In this document: piece after piece, positions 11,355-21,432 of the stretch
Numbering within the stretch: position 1 is the first letter of the stretch
Layout: each line of letters starts with the position of its first letter
Assembly: GCF_000227115.2 (NCBI RefSeq)
Contig: NC_016489.1
Coordinates: forward strand, 124,001-188,000
DNA length: 64,000 nt
Origin: Naumovozyma dairenensis CBS 421
Lineage: Eukaryota; Ascomycota; Saccharomycetes; Saccharomycetales; Saccharomycetaceae
Direction: 5' to 3'
Translations under genes and position numbers: made by a program
Notes under the pieces: model-generated
Databases searched by the model: none
Told to the model about the DNA's origin: nothing
The model's input: only the letters and a program-made list of their open reading frames with translations

Positions 11355-11428
11355 GACTCCATGGCCAAGCTGGTTAAGGCGTGCGACTGTTAATCGCAAG
11401 ATCGTGAGTTCAATCCTCACTGGGGTCG
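11355..11428 (+). tRNA. tRNA-Asn (anticodon GUU), no intron
   Basis: The 74-base sequence folds as a standard cloverleaf: acceptor 5' GACTCCA pairs with TGGGGTC, followed by discriminator G. The internal A box (GGCCAAGCTGG) and B box (GAGTTCAATCC) are intact, and the anticodon loop CTGTTAA places GTT at 11389-11391. It is nearly identical to the S. cerevisiae tRNA-Asn(GUU). CCA is not encoded, as expected. A run of six T at 11436-11441 is the RNA polymerase III terminator. Confidence 0.98.
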
Positions 11429-11435
11429 AATAATG

Positions 11436-11441
11436 TTTTTT
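11436..11441 (+). terminator. RNA polymerase III terminator of tRNA-Asn
   Basis: Six consecutive T residues seven bases after the tRNA 3' end, on the coding strand. Confidence 0.85.
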
Positions 11442-11661
11442 CTTCTTCAAATGATCTTTAATTTTTACCGATAGAAATACTCATTTACTCAACATTGACT
11501 AGTTGAAGAATCCAATTGGACAGGCGACATAGCGGATTGGAGTGTCCCTTCTTTATAATTATTTGATCACAACATTTTTTTGTTTTCAGCCTAAGTATCC
11601 CAAGATCTTTTACGGAAATCGAATTAACGATGCTATCAACAAATAGCGCATAAGAGAGAGA

Positions 11662-13302
11662 ATGCTCGACGAAGAGAAGCTTGTTGAGGTATGGAAATTG
11701 ATCTGTACCTTTTTGAATCAAAATAGTCTAACCGTATTAGCAAGAGTCTGTAAGCTTTTATCCCAAAAAGTTGCAACATTTGAATTATATAAATCTATTC
11801 GAATTACAAGAGAACCGATCCTGATATCAGCCAAATGGTATTTAGACTGTAACGAAACATACGTGGGAGGTTATAGGACAAATAGGAGAAAAACAGCAGA
11901 TCAAAATGATATATTTTTGTATGACGAGATTGAAAGATTAATGGAATCTCCCCATCTTGCCAAGATAGAACAATTGATCATAGTAGAACATCCTTTTTAC
12001 GATGAAGCAGCAGGTTTTGATCTTTTAAGATCTCTGCTTGAAAAGATTATAGCTATTGGCAACATACGAAAGTTGCAAATTCAGAATGATGCACTAATGA
12101 AAAGGTTTTATTGCAGGTACCTTTCTTTACCTCATCTAGAAGATATTTGTATCTTACATGAAAATGTGTTATTGAAAACTCACCTAATACATAATTTGAA
12201 GCACATAGAATTGAGGATCAAAACTAACACACTTTCAGAAACATCTGCCGTACCGCTGAAAAAAACATTATATCATCTTCCCATGGAAGGATCATTATAC
12301 GTTCATGACCAAGGCGAATCTAGTTTATCATTTTTCAAATATTGCCATGATCATAACATAATTATCCCACAACTAAAGTCGTTAAAGTTTGTACACATAC
12401 ATGATCATGGTAATGATGAGTTATCTTGTGAATTTTTGCAGGAAATCATCAATCTGGCAGCAATAGAGGCTTTGGAGATGGTTCTAGGATGCGATAATGA
12501 ATCATGTGAATGTGTAGAAAATTTCTTACAAGATTTGGCACCCCAATTATCTCATCTCAGATGTCTAAGCTTAAATAAAGGCAATACAAATGCAAAACAT
12601 TGCCACAGCTTAGAAGAAAAATGGGATCTTTCGATTGGAAGGTTTATACTAGCGTTACCGAATAAAGCTACCAACCTTAAGAAGTTAATTATTAGTCATT
12701 CCCCGCCTTTGAATGGATTTTCTGATGATTCAGTAGACGGTAACTATATTCGTCGGCGAACATTATTTTCTCACATTCTACCCGAACTAACATCATTAGA
12801 AGTTTTAATTGCACCGACATTTTTGAAGTCGCTGAGTTGTTACGAAGTACAAATGTGTGATCTATTATGGAATGGATGTGAATGCGAATTTTGTAGAAAG
12901 TGGTTACCGATGTTTGATAGTTACCTTCATCATCATGAGTTTCTTTCAAAAAATGAAGGAGAATATAAAGAACTAATACCGACTGTTTTCCTCTCGTTCG
13001 CAGCAGATGCGTTGTTTCAAAGATTTGCTGTACAACAAATATGGGACATTGATACACTTAAAGCAAACCCTATCGATAATAAGTGGGGCTTCCACGAATA
13101 CGATGATATACGGCATTTTTCAGATTATGAATGCCATTTTGATGAACGTTTATTTAATTCATTAGTGGTCTTGATGACGCATTTCCTAAACGGTTATATG
13201 GATTACCTTGTCAAACATTTGCCGAATTTACGAACAGTAATGATGGCAGGTATATATTATACTGTAATCCCTTCTACTAAAACCTATAAATGTGTTTCTT
13301 AA
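11662..13302 (+). CDS. ROY1: Roy1-like F-box protein
   Basis: A 546-residue protein, close to S. cerevisiae Roy1 (about 553). Residues 5-45 look like an F-box (LVEVWKLICTFLNQNSLTVLARVCKLL), and the remainder is leucine-rich with LRR-like spacing, including KLQIQND and LRCLSLNKG segments. Roy1 binds Skp1 but acts outside the SCF ligase, restraining the Rab GTPase Ypt52. A CxC-rich patch (CECEFCRKW, about residue 410) is conspicuous. The gene lies between TRM732 and PET111, the position of YMR258C. The assignment rests largely on that synteny, on length and on the F-box. Confidence 0.85.
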   Translation: MLDEEKLVEVWKLICTFLNQNSLTVLARVCKLLSQKVATFELYKSIRITREPILISAKWYLDCNETYVGGYRTNRRKTADQNDIFLYDEIERLMESPHLAKIEQLIIVEHPFYDEAAGFDLLRSLLEKIIAIGNIRKLQIQNDALMKRFYCRYLSLPHLEDICILHENVLLKTHLIHNLKHIELRIKTNTLSETSAVPLKKTLYHLPMEGSLYVHDQGESSLSFFKYCHDHNIIIPQLKSLKFVHIHDHGNDELSCEFLQEIINLAAIEALEMVLGCDNESCECVENFLQDLAPQLSHLRCLSLNKGNTNAKHCHSLEEKWDLSIGRFILALPNKATNLKKLIISHSPPLNGFSDDSVDGNYIRRRTLFSHILPELTSLEVLIAPTFLKSLSCYEVQMCDLLWNGCECEFCRKWLPMFDSYLHHHEFLSKNEGEYKELIPTVFLSFAADALFQRFAVQQIWDIDTLKANPIDNKWGFHEYDDIRHFSDYECHFDERLFNSLVVLMTHFLNGYMDYLVKHLPNLRTVMMAGIYYTVIPSTKTYKCVS

Positions 13303-13890
13303 TTAGTTAGAAGAACTATATAGATGTACATACAAAATTCGAAGAAACATTTTTTCTGTTAATGAGCAAAAACAAAAATCCTTTAAAGGTCGAGTATTTC
13401 TAATTTTTTTTAAAGGAACTTCACCACACCCAGACACCAGATGGGAATATCGAATAGTGAAATTGTTTGGGTAAAATAGAAAATTGGACTATCAGGAAAT
13501 ATTCAGCGAGAGCACTTTAGATTGAGAATACTCCCTTTCGAAGTAGGAATAGTTTTGAAGGGAGGCAAAAAATTGTTTCTTTATAATATCTACTATTTAG
13601 CGTTGATTTTGAAATCAAGTTAAATTTCATAGGGAGGTAATAAGAAGGCGTTTACCCTAATTTGATTGGACCTGTAAAAATTATCAATACTCATCGAAGA
13701 TAATTGGCATACATCAACACATACTGTATGGAAATATTGATTATCAAGCAAATTATTCGCATAAATTATCCCTTCCAATTTTAAAAATAACTAAAAAAAG
13801 AAGAGTAATATTCAACACCTGTTGTTCTTTCATGTAAATATAATAACAAACCAACAAGAACATATTATAATCAGGGAAACATTGAATTAG
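13303..13890. other. intergenic between ROY1 and PET111
   Basis: AT-rich 3' flank of ROY1 and promoter of PET111. No gene or convincing motif seen. Confidence 0.4.
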
Positions 13891-16557
13891 ATGCCATTAA
13901 AAAGTTCTAAGATAATATATTTTAAAAGAATACGATGGTCTCAAACAAGGAAATTGACTTATATTACAGCTACACCACTAATAATTCGACCGGCTACAAC
14001 GGCCAATGACAGTGGAAACAACAATAAACCGAATGTGGTACATAAAGGAGGCTTCTCGCGACCCACAAATGATCAAAACGATCTCAACGCAATGAAAAAT
14101 TGGTCAAATGAATTAGTAATGAATCCGAAGGTTAGTACTGAAAGTCCTAAGGCAATAGTTAATTCTGCGAGTAGTAGTAGTAAGGAGGTCGACAATTCGA
14201 ATATAGGAACCACATTCAAGTTCATTTCAAATGAACGACAAATATGCGATGAACTCGGAAAACTAATATTTGATGTTTTAAAAACACAAGGTCTGAAAGA
14301 GTGTGATATTTCCAGACCATTTCAAATGCTTATAAATAAATATCGAGACGAAGACAAGATCTTTCCGTTAAAATATATACTTCCGCTACTACGGTATGTA
14401 AAACCTAAAGGGGATACACCAGATCTTATATTATGTCACAAACTATATGATAGCTATCGGCCTTATATGGACTTACTGAAACAAAACGATTCTATTTCAT
14501 ATTTCGAATATATATCGATGATGATTAAAATTGAATACAAACTGAAAAACTTCCAGACATGCGAAAAGCTATTTTCTGAATACATCCAATGTAATCAACC
14601 CAAACAAGAGATCTTATTAGTAGGCTTGAAATCATTTATTGCAAATAATAACATTCAATTAGCGAAAGAATTTTATATCCAAGTTTTGACGAATGAAGAT
14701 AACTTCCCGATGACATCATGGGAATTATATGGTTTTCTAAAGGAACTTGATAAGTATTCAGATTTCACTACTATCGATTGGGCTTTCAAATTATGGATTC
14801 AATTAAAATGCAAAAGAACAAAAGATATAAAGGAAATACCGAATCATAAAACTCTTCAACTAATACATAAGGCATATCTAATGACAAACGATATTGTTGC
14901 ATTAAAAAAATTTTGGGAACTAGATGCTATCAAAAGTTCAAATTATCGAAAAAATATACTTTCAGAGATTACTGAATTTATTCAAAATATATATAAAAAC
15001 AAACCAAACACATTGGCCAACCCATATTGTAATACTATTCCAAAAGACAATACTGTAAATAATAAAATTGAAAATTCCCATTTATCTGCTGGGCAGATTG
15101 AATACTTTTTGAAGAAATTACCTAATGATAATGCTCTTGCAAAAAATAATAGCAAACTGAATTATAATAATAATAATGAAGAAATATCTTGTACGCGCTA
15201 CAGGTTCTATGAAATGCTTTTAAAGGCCTACATAAAGACGAACAATTTAATACAAATGAAAGAGATTTTAATACTGGTCTCTGATGATGAAAAACTGCCT
15301 TCACATGAGAAACCATCATTACATTTTCTGATTTTTCAACTATTTATGAAAAATGGATCATTTAAGGAATTATACCCTTATTTCAGGCAATTAATTAATG
15401 AAGATAAATTACCTTTAAAACCTGAATATTTTTTCCTTGTATGGGAATGTGCAATTCAAAGCTATCCCATGGAATGGGTTAAGTACTGGTCTAACTTGAA
15501 AAAGAAATTATTAACTGGAAATAGTGATATGAATGATGCTGAAACCACGCATAGTTATATTAGTATCTTTCCCTGGTTAAATGGATTTATTAAAAAATAT
15601 TCTCAAGTATATGAAAAGAAAATAAATGGAAGTGAAACGATAAATGTTTCCTCATTAAGAGAAGATGAATTTAGAAATCTAGAGAAATTCAACGCTAGTT
15701 TGAAAAAAAAGAAGTATAAAGAATGTGAATTAATTATATTAAATTCAATTAGAGATGGTAAAAAACCACATTTCGAATTTTATTATCATATCTTAAAGCG
15801 ATGTTTAATGAAAAGTAAATCGGATCAAATACATGCGAATACGATAAAATATGATATGGAAGAAAATGTTATGTTAGCTCGATTGGCGGATGATATCATA
15901 CGAAATTCGTATCATTATATCCCGTTGAAGATGGATATTTTATGGTTAAGGCGAGAGATTGAAGTATTGTTTGAATTAAATAATCCTAAAACTAATAGTT
16001 TAAAATCTGTTAATTTTAATACTGAAATATTAAATCAAATGAGATTGATTGATAATAAACTAAAAGACTTTATTAAGCTCCATGAATTACAAATGAATTT
16101 CCAAAATTATCTTCAATTATCAAATATTTGTATTAAAGTTCGTCATTATGAATTAAGTAAGTTTATACTTACTGAAAAGGCAAGAAAGATTATCGATGCA
16201 AGTAATTCATTTCAATGGAGTTTATATTATATGGAAATAATAAGAGTTCATTGTTTGACAATCGATGCTACATCTGTTTTACAAAATTTAAAAGAGTGGA
16301 ATGATAACGTGAATGCAACGATCCGATCGAGAGATATTATACGAAATGTTAAAAACTCACTGAAATATTTTTCATCATCTCATGTGGATAAAGGTTCCAT
16401 TAATCTTGAAGTTCAAAAGGAAATTTATGATGAAGTCGAAAAATTGACACGACAATTTATTGATAATAAGATAGATGGACGTAAACAATTAAAAAGACTT
16501 TGCAATTTCCTACCCACTTGGCTAGATACAGAAATGGGAAAACGAGAAGAAAGTTAA
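13891..16557 (+). CDS. PET111: Pet111-like mitochondrial translational activator of COX2
   Basis: The 888-residue protein starts with a basic, hydroxylated N-terminus (KSSKIIYFKRIRWSQTRKLTYITATPL) typical of a mitochondrial targeting signal, and the remainder is a helical, Lys/Asn-rich protein with PPR-like repeats, as in Pet111 (800 residues in S. cerevisiae). Pet111 binds the COX2 mRNA leader at the inner membrane and activates its translation. Family members diverge fast, so identity is inferred from targeting signal, composition, length and position between ROY1 and COX7. It is about 90 residues longer than the S. cerevisiae protein, partly from low-complexity N-terminal (about 30-95) and Asn-rich (about 405-430) insertions. 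Confidence 0.85.
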   Translation: MPLKSSKIIYFKRIRWSQTRKLTYITATPLIIRPATTANDSGNNNKPNVVHKGGFSRPTNDQNDLNAMKNWSNELVMNPKVSTESPKAIVNSASSSSKEVDNSNIGTTFKFISNERQICDELGKLIFDVLKTQGLKECDISRPFQMLINKYRDEDKIFPLKYILPLLRYVKPKGDTPDLILCHKLYDSYRPYMDLLKQNDSISYFEYISMMIKIEYKLKNFQTCEKLFSEYIQCNQPKQEILLVGLKSFIANNNIQLAKEFYIQVLTNEDNFPMTSWELYGFLKELDKYSDFTTIDWAFKLWIQLKCKRTKDIKEIPNHKTLQLIHKAYLMTNDIVALKKFWELDAIKSSNYRKNILSEITEFIQNIYKNKPNTLANPYCNTIPKDNTVNNKIENSHLSAGQIEYFLKKLPNDNALAKNNSKLNYNNNNEEISCTRYRFYEMLLKAYIKTNNLIQMKEILILVSDDEKLPSHEKPSLHFLIFQLFMKNGSFKELYPYFRQLINEDKLPLKPEYFFLVWECAIQSYPMEWVKYWSNLKKKLLTGNSDMNDAETTHSYISIFPWLNGFIKKYSQVYEKKINGSETINVSSLREDEFRNLEKFNASLKKKKYKECELIILNSIRDGKKPHFEFYYHILKRCLMKSKSDQIHANTIKYDMEENVMLARLADDIIRNSYHYIPLKMDILWLRREIEVLFELNNPKTNSLKSVNFNTEILNQMRLIDNKLKDFIKLHELQMNFQNYLQLSNICIKVRHYELSKFILTEKARKIIDASNSFQWSLYYMEIIRVHCLTIDATSVLQNLKEWNDNVNATIRSRDIIRNVKNSLKYFSSSHVDKGSINLEVQKEIYDEVEKLTRQFIDNKIDGRKQLKRLCNFLPTWLDTEMGKREES

Positions 16558-16775
16558 GATCGAGCTTGTGTATAATATTAAACTCATACAGAGCATTATT
16601 AATCATTAGGTAAAAGAGACGCAAAAAGAGATAGACTAGAGTCACATCATGTAAAAGCACACAATTAGATAGACTTAAATAAAAAAAAAGAGATAATTAA
16701 TTAAGCAAAAAGAGCATAGATTTTGTATAGTTTTAAACTAATGAATATACAATCAAAAGGAAGACCGATGGGAGT

Positions 16776-17300
16776 TCAACCTTGTAAGGCGCTCATATCC
16801 ATATTCTTCAAAGCATCCATATCCATACCCTTTAACATTTCACTCATGTCAACGCCTCCTGGAGCACCACCTCCCATACCCATTGGCAATTCTTCCTCTT
16901 CCTCTTGTTCATCTTCATCAACCCATTTATTGAAGTCGGTCTTTATATTAGAATACTTAATCTTTTCCTTGGTTAATCTTGGCCAATAGTCTGTCTCTAA
17001 ATCTTGCTTAATCAATTTAGCAAAGAAATGTCTCCCATTTGCCACCTTAGTAATGGAATCCTTTGATGCAGGGTCAATTTTCTTATAAAAATCAATATGT
17101 AATTTATACGTATGTTCTTGTTCATCACCAACGTGGCCCTTTGAAGTGGCAGTCAAATCTAGGGAGTCCTCATTTATGGAGACTTGTGGATCTTCACAAT
17201 CTGGGATGGAGATAGTTAAAAGGATGTAATTTTTCTCATGAATTTTGGCATTGGATCTTTGAGCCCATAGAACTTCTGGATTTAAAGCAGTAGAGTTCAT
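16776..17300 (-). CDS. SBA1: Sba1, p23-type Hsp90 co-chaperone
   Basis: A 174-residue protein with a CS domain (about residues 8-110) beginning LNPEVLWAQRSN and containing the p23 hallmark DYWPRLTKEK (about 125-135), then an acidic stretch and a Gly/Met-rich tail with GMGGGAPGGVDMSEM and repeats of MDM. p23 proteins bind ATP-bound Hsp90 and slow its ATPase; S. cerevisiae Sba1 has 216 residues, so the Gly-rich linker is shorter here. In S. cerevisiae SBA1 is YKL117W on chromosome XI, whereas here it sits antisense between PET111 and COX7, so the locus has moved in one lineage. The head-to-head intergenic region to COX7 is 313 bases. Confidence 0.95.
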   Translation of the reverse strand: MNSTALNPEVLWAQRSNAKIHEKNYILLTISIPDCEDPQVSINEDSLDLTATSKGHVGDEQEHTYKLHIDFYKKIDPASKDSITKVANGRHFFAKLIKQDLETDYWPRLTKEKIKYSNIKTDFNKWVDEDEQEEEEELPMGMGGGAPGGVDMSEMLKGMDMDALKNMDMSALQG

Positions 17301-17395
17301 TATGATATGTACAGAATAGTTTATAGTAGTGCTTTAATATATCAAATTGCTTTTGATATGTTAGTTTTGTTGCTCCCTTTGAGTTTTCTTGTTAA

Positions 17396-17403
17396 TGATT
17401 GGT
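17396..17403. promoter_or_regulatory. CCAAT box (Hap2/3/4/5-type) before COX7
   Basis: TGATTGGT matches the Hap complex consensus TNATTGGT and lies 211 bases before the COX7 start, in the region shared with SBA1. Hap activation is known for respiratory-chain genes, so this is a plausible control site; it is a sequence match only. Confidence 0.5.
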
Positions 17404-17613
17404 TGAACTTGTTTTAGTTCTCCTTATTTATACAATTTCGCCTTTTTTTTTTTTTATTTTCATTTAGCGGATATAGATAGAATACAGCTTTCGAAAGATT
17501 ATAGAATATGGAAGAAGATAAAAGAAGATATAAGAACAAGAAGAAGGAGAGTATACAATATTATACGATTACTTAAGATAAAACTTGCAAAAAAAAATAT
17601 CAATTAAAAAATT

Positions 17614-17823
17614 ATGCAACCAACATTGACTAAATTGGCCAACAGGGTCATTCAAAATCAAAGAATATTTCAAAAATCTACGAAACCATTATGGTGGAGA
17701 CATCCTAAGTCGGCATTCTATCTATATCCATTTTATGGATTATTAGCTGTTGCTGTAATTGCTCCATTAACTTATATTCCAAATGCTATTATGGGTATTA
17801 AAGCTGAAAAGAGAGAGGCTTGA
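17614..17823 (+). CDS. COX7: cytochrome c oxidase subunit VII
   Basis: The 69-residue protein contains the conserved core LANRVIQNQRIFQKSTKPLW and then WRHPKSAFYLYPFY, a membrane segment (about residues 38-58) and the basic tail GIKAEKREA. Cox7 is a small nuclear-encoded subunit of complex IV in the mitochondrial inner membrane. S. cerevisiae Cox7 has 60 residues and starts at the equivalent of about residue 8 here, so this protein has about eight extra N-terminal residues (MQPTLTKL); no other in-frame ATG lies near the family start. Position beside PET111, which activates translation of another complex IV subunit, is conserved. Confidence 0.96.
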   Translation: MQPTLTKLANRVIQNQRIFQKSTKPLWWRHPKSAFYLYPFYGLLAVAVIAPLTYIPNAIMGIKAEKREA

Positions 17824-18185
17824 AGAATTATCACTGTATAAGATGCTATGATATTCTTCTATTATTGATAACATTATTAGGGGAAGAGGAAGTCGAAACG
17901 AAAGACTACTGTCTGAATTAATATTAATTCCATTCGTCTTTAAAACAATTTATTTATTTATTTATTTATTCATTTATTTTTTACAATAGTCTTCATATTT
18001 TTTATATAGGGAATACAATATAAAAGAGATATATACATATTCAACGAATTAAAAAAAAAATTCCTTACTCAATAAAAAATTAATATGAATGGAAAGCTTA
18101 ATAAAGGATACGTAGAGACAGAATAAAAAAGGAGTGATAATGATTATAATAATACAATTTGAGTGTCCTTTGAAAAAGAATTGTT
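17824..18185. other. convergent 3' region of COX7 and GFD1
   Basis: AT-rich convergent terminator region with a TTTA/TTTAT tandem run near 17949-17975. No gene seen. Confidence 0.4.
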
Positions 18186-18719
18186 TTACAATTTCAATGA
18201 AGTATTTTTCAACTTTTCAATAATTTCATCTTCTTCATCATCATCTAGCCAGTTTGAAGATGAATCAAATATACTATTAGTGCCATCATCGTTAAGAAAA
18301 TCATTTAATAGTTTTTGCTGTGTTGCTTTCTTCTTCTCTTGGAAGATTATCTTTTGTTCTTCAATTTTCTTCCTTAATAAATCCATTTTCTTCTTATCAG
18401 CACAGTTGGATTCTTTCGAAGAGGAAGAAGAAGAAGAAGAATGTGGAGGGGATGGCAGTCCAATACGATCCTTTAATGGTAAAGATGACCAGTCCTTGTT
18501 GTTATTAATATTAGCAGACTTGGTGTTCTTCTTACTGGAAGAGTTATTGTTTTGATGAGATGGTTTTTTGTTCTTCGTAGGCGAAGAAATATTTCGAGTA
18601 TGATTTTTCGGATATGTATCTTTGTTTTTGTGAGGAAAACTAAGCTTAGTGGCAGTAGCGGATGGCTTTGTTATTTGCTTTTCTTCCTCTACATCTGCCC
18701 ATATTGATTCTAGTGGCAT
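18186..18719 (-). CDS. GFD1: Gfd1, mRNA-export cofactor at the nuclear pore
   Basis: The 177-residue protein begins MPLESIWADVEEE, matching the diagnostic N-terminus of S. cerevisiae Gfd1 (188 residues), and ends with a coiled segment (KKKMDLLRKKIEEQKIIFQE, then a Gln/Lys stretch) and the acidic NWLDDDEEDEIIEKLKNTSLKL tail. The middle is Ser/Asn/Lys-rich and disordered, with an uninterrupted serine run. Gfd1 interacts with Dbp5, Gle1 and Zds1 at the cytoplasmic side of the nuclear pore and was found as a multicopy suppressor of an export mutant. Ends are much better conserved than the middle, as expected for the family. Confidence 0.93.
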   Translation of the reverse strand: MPLESIWADVEEEKQITKPSATATKLSFPHKNKDTYPKNHTRNISSPTKNKKPSHQNNNSSSKKNTKSANINNNKDWSSLPLKDRIGLPSPPHSSSSSSSSKESNCADKKKMDLLRKKIEEQKIIFQEKKKATQQKLLNDFLNDDGTNSIFDSSSNWLDDDEEDEIIEKLKNTSLKL

Positions 18720-19968
18720 TTTTTTTTTTTTGGTTTATAACTAATTACTATAAGTTGGCAGTTCTTCCAAAAAAGTCTTGTATTTGAAAGTAGCAATCGA
18801 TAGCAAAAGGGTTAAGCACACGAAGGGTGATACTGTGATATATATCAGCTTCTCAGGGTTTGATAAGCTTGTATACTTAAATTACTTGTCTTCTGCATTT
18901 CATGTCCATTATATGCAATTTTTCACTTTTTGCTTATATAATGTTAAAGTGTCCATGTCACACACGCGTTTTCTTTAGCCTTCATGAAGATCACCGTGAA
19001 TAAGAACACTCGAGGTAACTTTGTTAATTTGTTATGGTGTCGCATGTTGAAAAACAATTCCGATAAATCAGGAGATTACAAATCAGAGTGTTCGTATTCC
19101 TTAAGAACCCACAGTAATGTTCTTGAATGACCTTGCCCTTAGTTTTAAGTATTTTAGTTAGCTCTTTCGACTAACGTCTATGCCTTTACAGCTGTATCCT
19201 CTGCAAGCCTCGTTAGCCTTTTCTACAACAAGGGTCCCATGTAGAGTTGTGGGGAGTCCATTGTCTATGTCCTATGGCAGCCCTGCCAAGTTGACTAGAA
19301 ATTCACTACAGAGAACTAAGGGATTAGCAACGGAAACTTATCTTGATGTACATGGAACTACGTTGACTGGTGTGGTTTCTGTTATGAAAAATTGAGGCTA
19401 GCTATATGGATATGTATTAGGAGCGAGAGCCAATATGATTGTGGTTTACAAGAAAGGTAAGAAGATAAAAACTTGGGAATATTGCTACTTACTGCGGATA
19501 CTAAAGACAGCTCCAAGAACCAGAAGATTTCATTTAGTGTCCAAGATTGAGCATAATACATGAGCTACAAGAAGAATAATAAGAGTTGAGAAAAAGAAGA
19601 TGTGGAAGGTGTGTCACGAATTGCGCCAAGTATTGGCATATTGTATTGTATTGTCTTGTATTGTATCATGTAAGAACGGAGTGGGGTAATATAGACAGTT
19701 TTAGCCGCCGAGGTTTACGTTTTTTCGTCAGCTCATGCAGAGCGAACAACCGAGACAGAGACAGAGACAGCGACAGATGGAGCCAAGACGGAAGAACAAG
19801 GGTGAAAAATTTATGTAAAGACATTTTCAAGAGTCGTAAATGGATAGACAGATACCATCAAAAGTCACAATATCCATGATATATATACATTAATAACACT
19901 TTCCTAACAGTAAATGTTATTCGCATAATAAAAGCACAATAATTCGTAGCTATCTTTTACTAAAAAGC
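18720..19968. other. divergent promoter region between GFD1 and the YMR253C homologue
   Basis: An unusually long gap of about 1.25 kb. A 71-residue reading frame at 19180-19395 and other short frames have no recognisable features. A GACAGA tandem run lies near 19757-19775 and a URS1 element at 19702-19711 (listed separately). Confidence 0.4.
19702..19711. promoter_or_regulatory. URS1 element (Ume6-type)
   Basis: TAGCCGCCGA is an exact match to the core URS1 sequence bound by Ume6 and lies 258 bases before the YMR253C homologue. In S. cerevisiae URS1 represses early meiotic and some metabolic genes in growing cells. Confidence 0.5.
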
Positions 19969-21432
19969 ATGCATGTACAGCAAAATAAAATAAATTTTAC
20001 CATAGCAGATGATGACTACTATGCTGCTGAAGACGATGATGACGAAAATTTTGAAATGTCAGATAATGATGAACCTCTACAAATAAATACATCACCCAAA
20101 CAAAAACAATCGAAACAACCCACATTCTTACCCCCTGCTCCAATAAAGCCCACTTCTTCTTCTTCTTCTTCTCGACAGATACCTATAACTACTACAGAAA
20201 ATGCAGACGATAGTGATAACGATGACATTCAACAACAATCGACAATACAACGAATAAACAAGGACTATTTGAAACCAAATGTGGGTCTTTTATTACTTAC
20301 ACTGGCTCAACTATTCAACTCATTAATGGTCACCTCAACAAAAGTATTAGAAACTGACCCTTACGATATCGCACATGACCAACAAATCAAACCTTTACAA
20401 ATCCTATTAGTAAGAATGGTAATAACATACCTAGGTACATTAATATACATGTTTATAAACCGACATACGATCCAATTTGTCCCCTTTGGTGACCCGAAAA
20501 TTAGAAAATGGTTAATATTAAGAGGTTGCGTTGGATTCTTTGGTGTATTTGGTATGTATTTCTCATTAATGTATTTGAGTATTAGTGATGCTGTATTGAT
20601 TACATTTTTGGCTCCCAGCGTGACTATTATAATGTCATGGGTTATATTACGTGAAAGGTTTACAAAGACAGAAGCTATTGGATGTATCGTGTCTTTATTT
20701 GGTGTAGTGCTTATTGTTAGACCTACTTTCATATTCGGCGTTCCAGATGATGATGATGGAAAGATTGATCCTGAAATGGTTGAATCTAAGAATCCTGAAG
20801 AAAGATTGATCGCTACGTTTGTTGGTTTATTAGGTGTTGTTGGAATGTCAATGGTATATGTTGTGATTAGATTCATTGGTAAAAGAGCACATGCGATTAT
20901 GAGTGTTAGTTATTTTTCATTAATTACAACGATTATTTCATTCTTAGGGATTGTATTCTTGCCATCAATGAAATTTCATGTGCCTCATTCTTTGAAGCAA
21001 TGGTTATTATTTGCTAATTTAGGATTTTGTGGATTTATTTTCCAATTATTATTGACTTTAGGTATTCAAAAGGAAAGAGCCGGTAGAGGTTCTTTAATTT
21101 CTTACACTCAATTGATTTATGCAATCTTTTGGGATGTTACATTGTATAGACATTGGCCAAATATTTGGTCATGGTGTGGGATGTTAATTATCATTGGAAC
21201 TACTTTATTAATTGTTAAATTGAAACCAAAACAAGACGAAAATGGGAATGTCATTGAGACTAAATCAATGACATCATTATCTTCATCAAAAACTGATTTG
21301 GAAAATGGTATGGTTTCCTTTGAAATGGGTGAAGAACAAGATAATTATAATTTCCCACTAGAAGAGTTTTCTCATATTGATCTTCCCGCATCAGACAGTT
21401 GTGCAAGTGTACCGACTGCACAGAAAAGATGA
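19969..21432 (+). CDS. DMT/EamA-family membrane transporter (YMR253C homologue)
   Basis: A 487-residue protein with a hydrophilic, acidic N-terminal region (about 1-90, with Asp/Glu and Ser runs) followed by about ten membrane segments from residue 100 to 420. Two EamA-like halves are visible; the first includes GFFGVFGMYFSLMYLSISDA and the second ends near LIIIGTTLLIVKLKP. The fungal family is solute-carrier-like, and the substrate is unknown. S. cerevisiae YMR253C has 414 residues; the difference lies in the N-terminal acidic stretch and C-terminal tail. Position between GFD1 and MLO1 matches. The start ATG gives a long cytosolic tail and a more internal start cannot be excluded. Confidence 0.9.
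   Translation: MHVQQNKINFTIADDDYYAAEDDDDENFEMSDNDEPLQINTSPKQKQSKQPTFLPPAPIKPTSSSSSSRQIPITTTENADDSDNDDIQQQSTIQRINKDYLKPNVGLLLLTLAQLFNSLMVTSTKVLETDPYDIAHDQQIKPLQILLVRMVITYLGTLIYMFINRHTIQFVPFGDPKIRKWLILRGCVGFFGVFGMYFSLMYLSISDAVLITFLAPSVTIIMSWVILRERFTKTEAIGCIVSLFGVVLIVRPTFIFGVPDDDDGKIDPEMVESKNPEERLIATFVGLLGVVGMSMVYVVIRFIGKRAHAIMSVSYFSLITTIISFLGIVFLPSMKFHVPHSLKQWLLFANLGFCGFIFQLLLTLGIQKERAGRGSLISYTQLIYAIFWDVTLYRHWPNIWSWCGMLIIIGTTLLIVKLKPKQDENGNVIETKSMTSLSSSKTDLENGMVSFEMGEEQDNYNFPLEEFSHIDLPASDSCASVPTAQKR

Noticed and set aside
19180..19395. 71-residue frame in the GFD1 upstream gap
   Set aside because: No motif, no signal and no synteny counterpart with a known function.
20361..20876. 171-residue frame antisense to the YMR253C-type transporter
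   Set aside because: It is the mirror of a conserved coding region and has no independent features; the same applies to the other antisense frames within TRM732, RNT1, CUS1 and the BTB gene.
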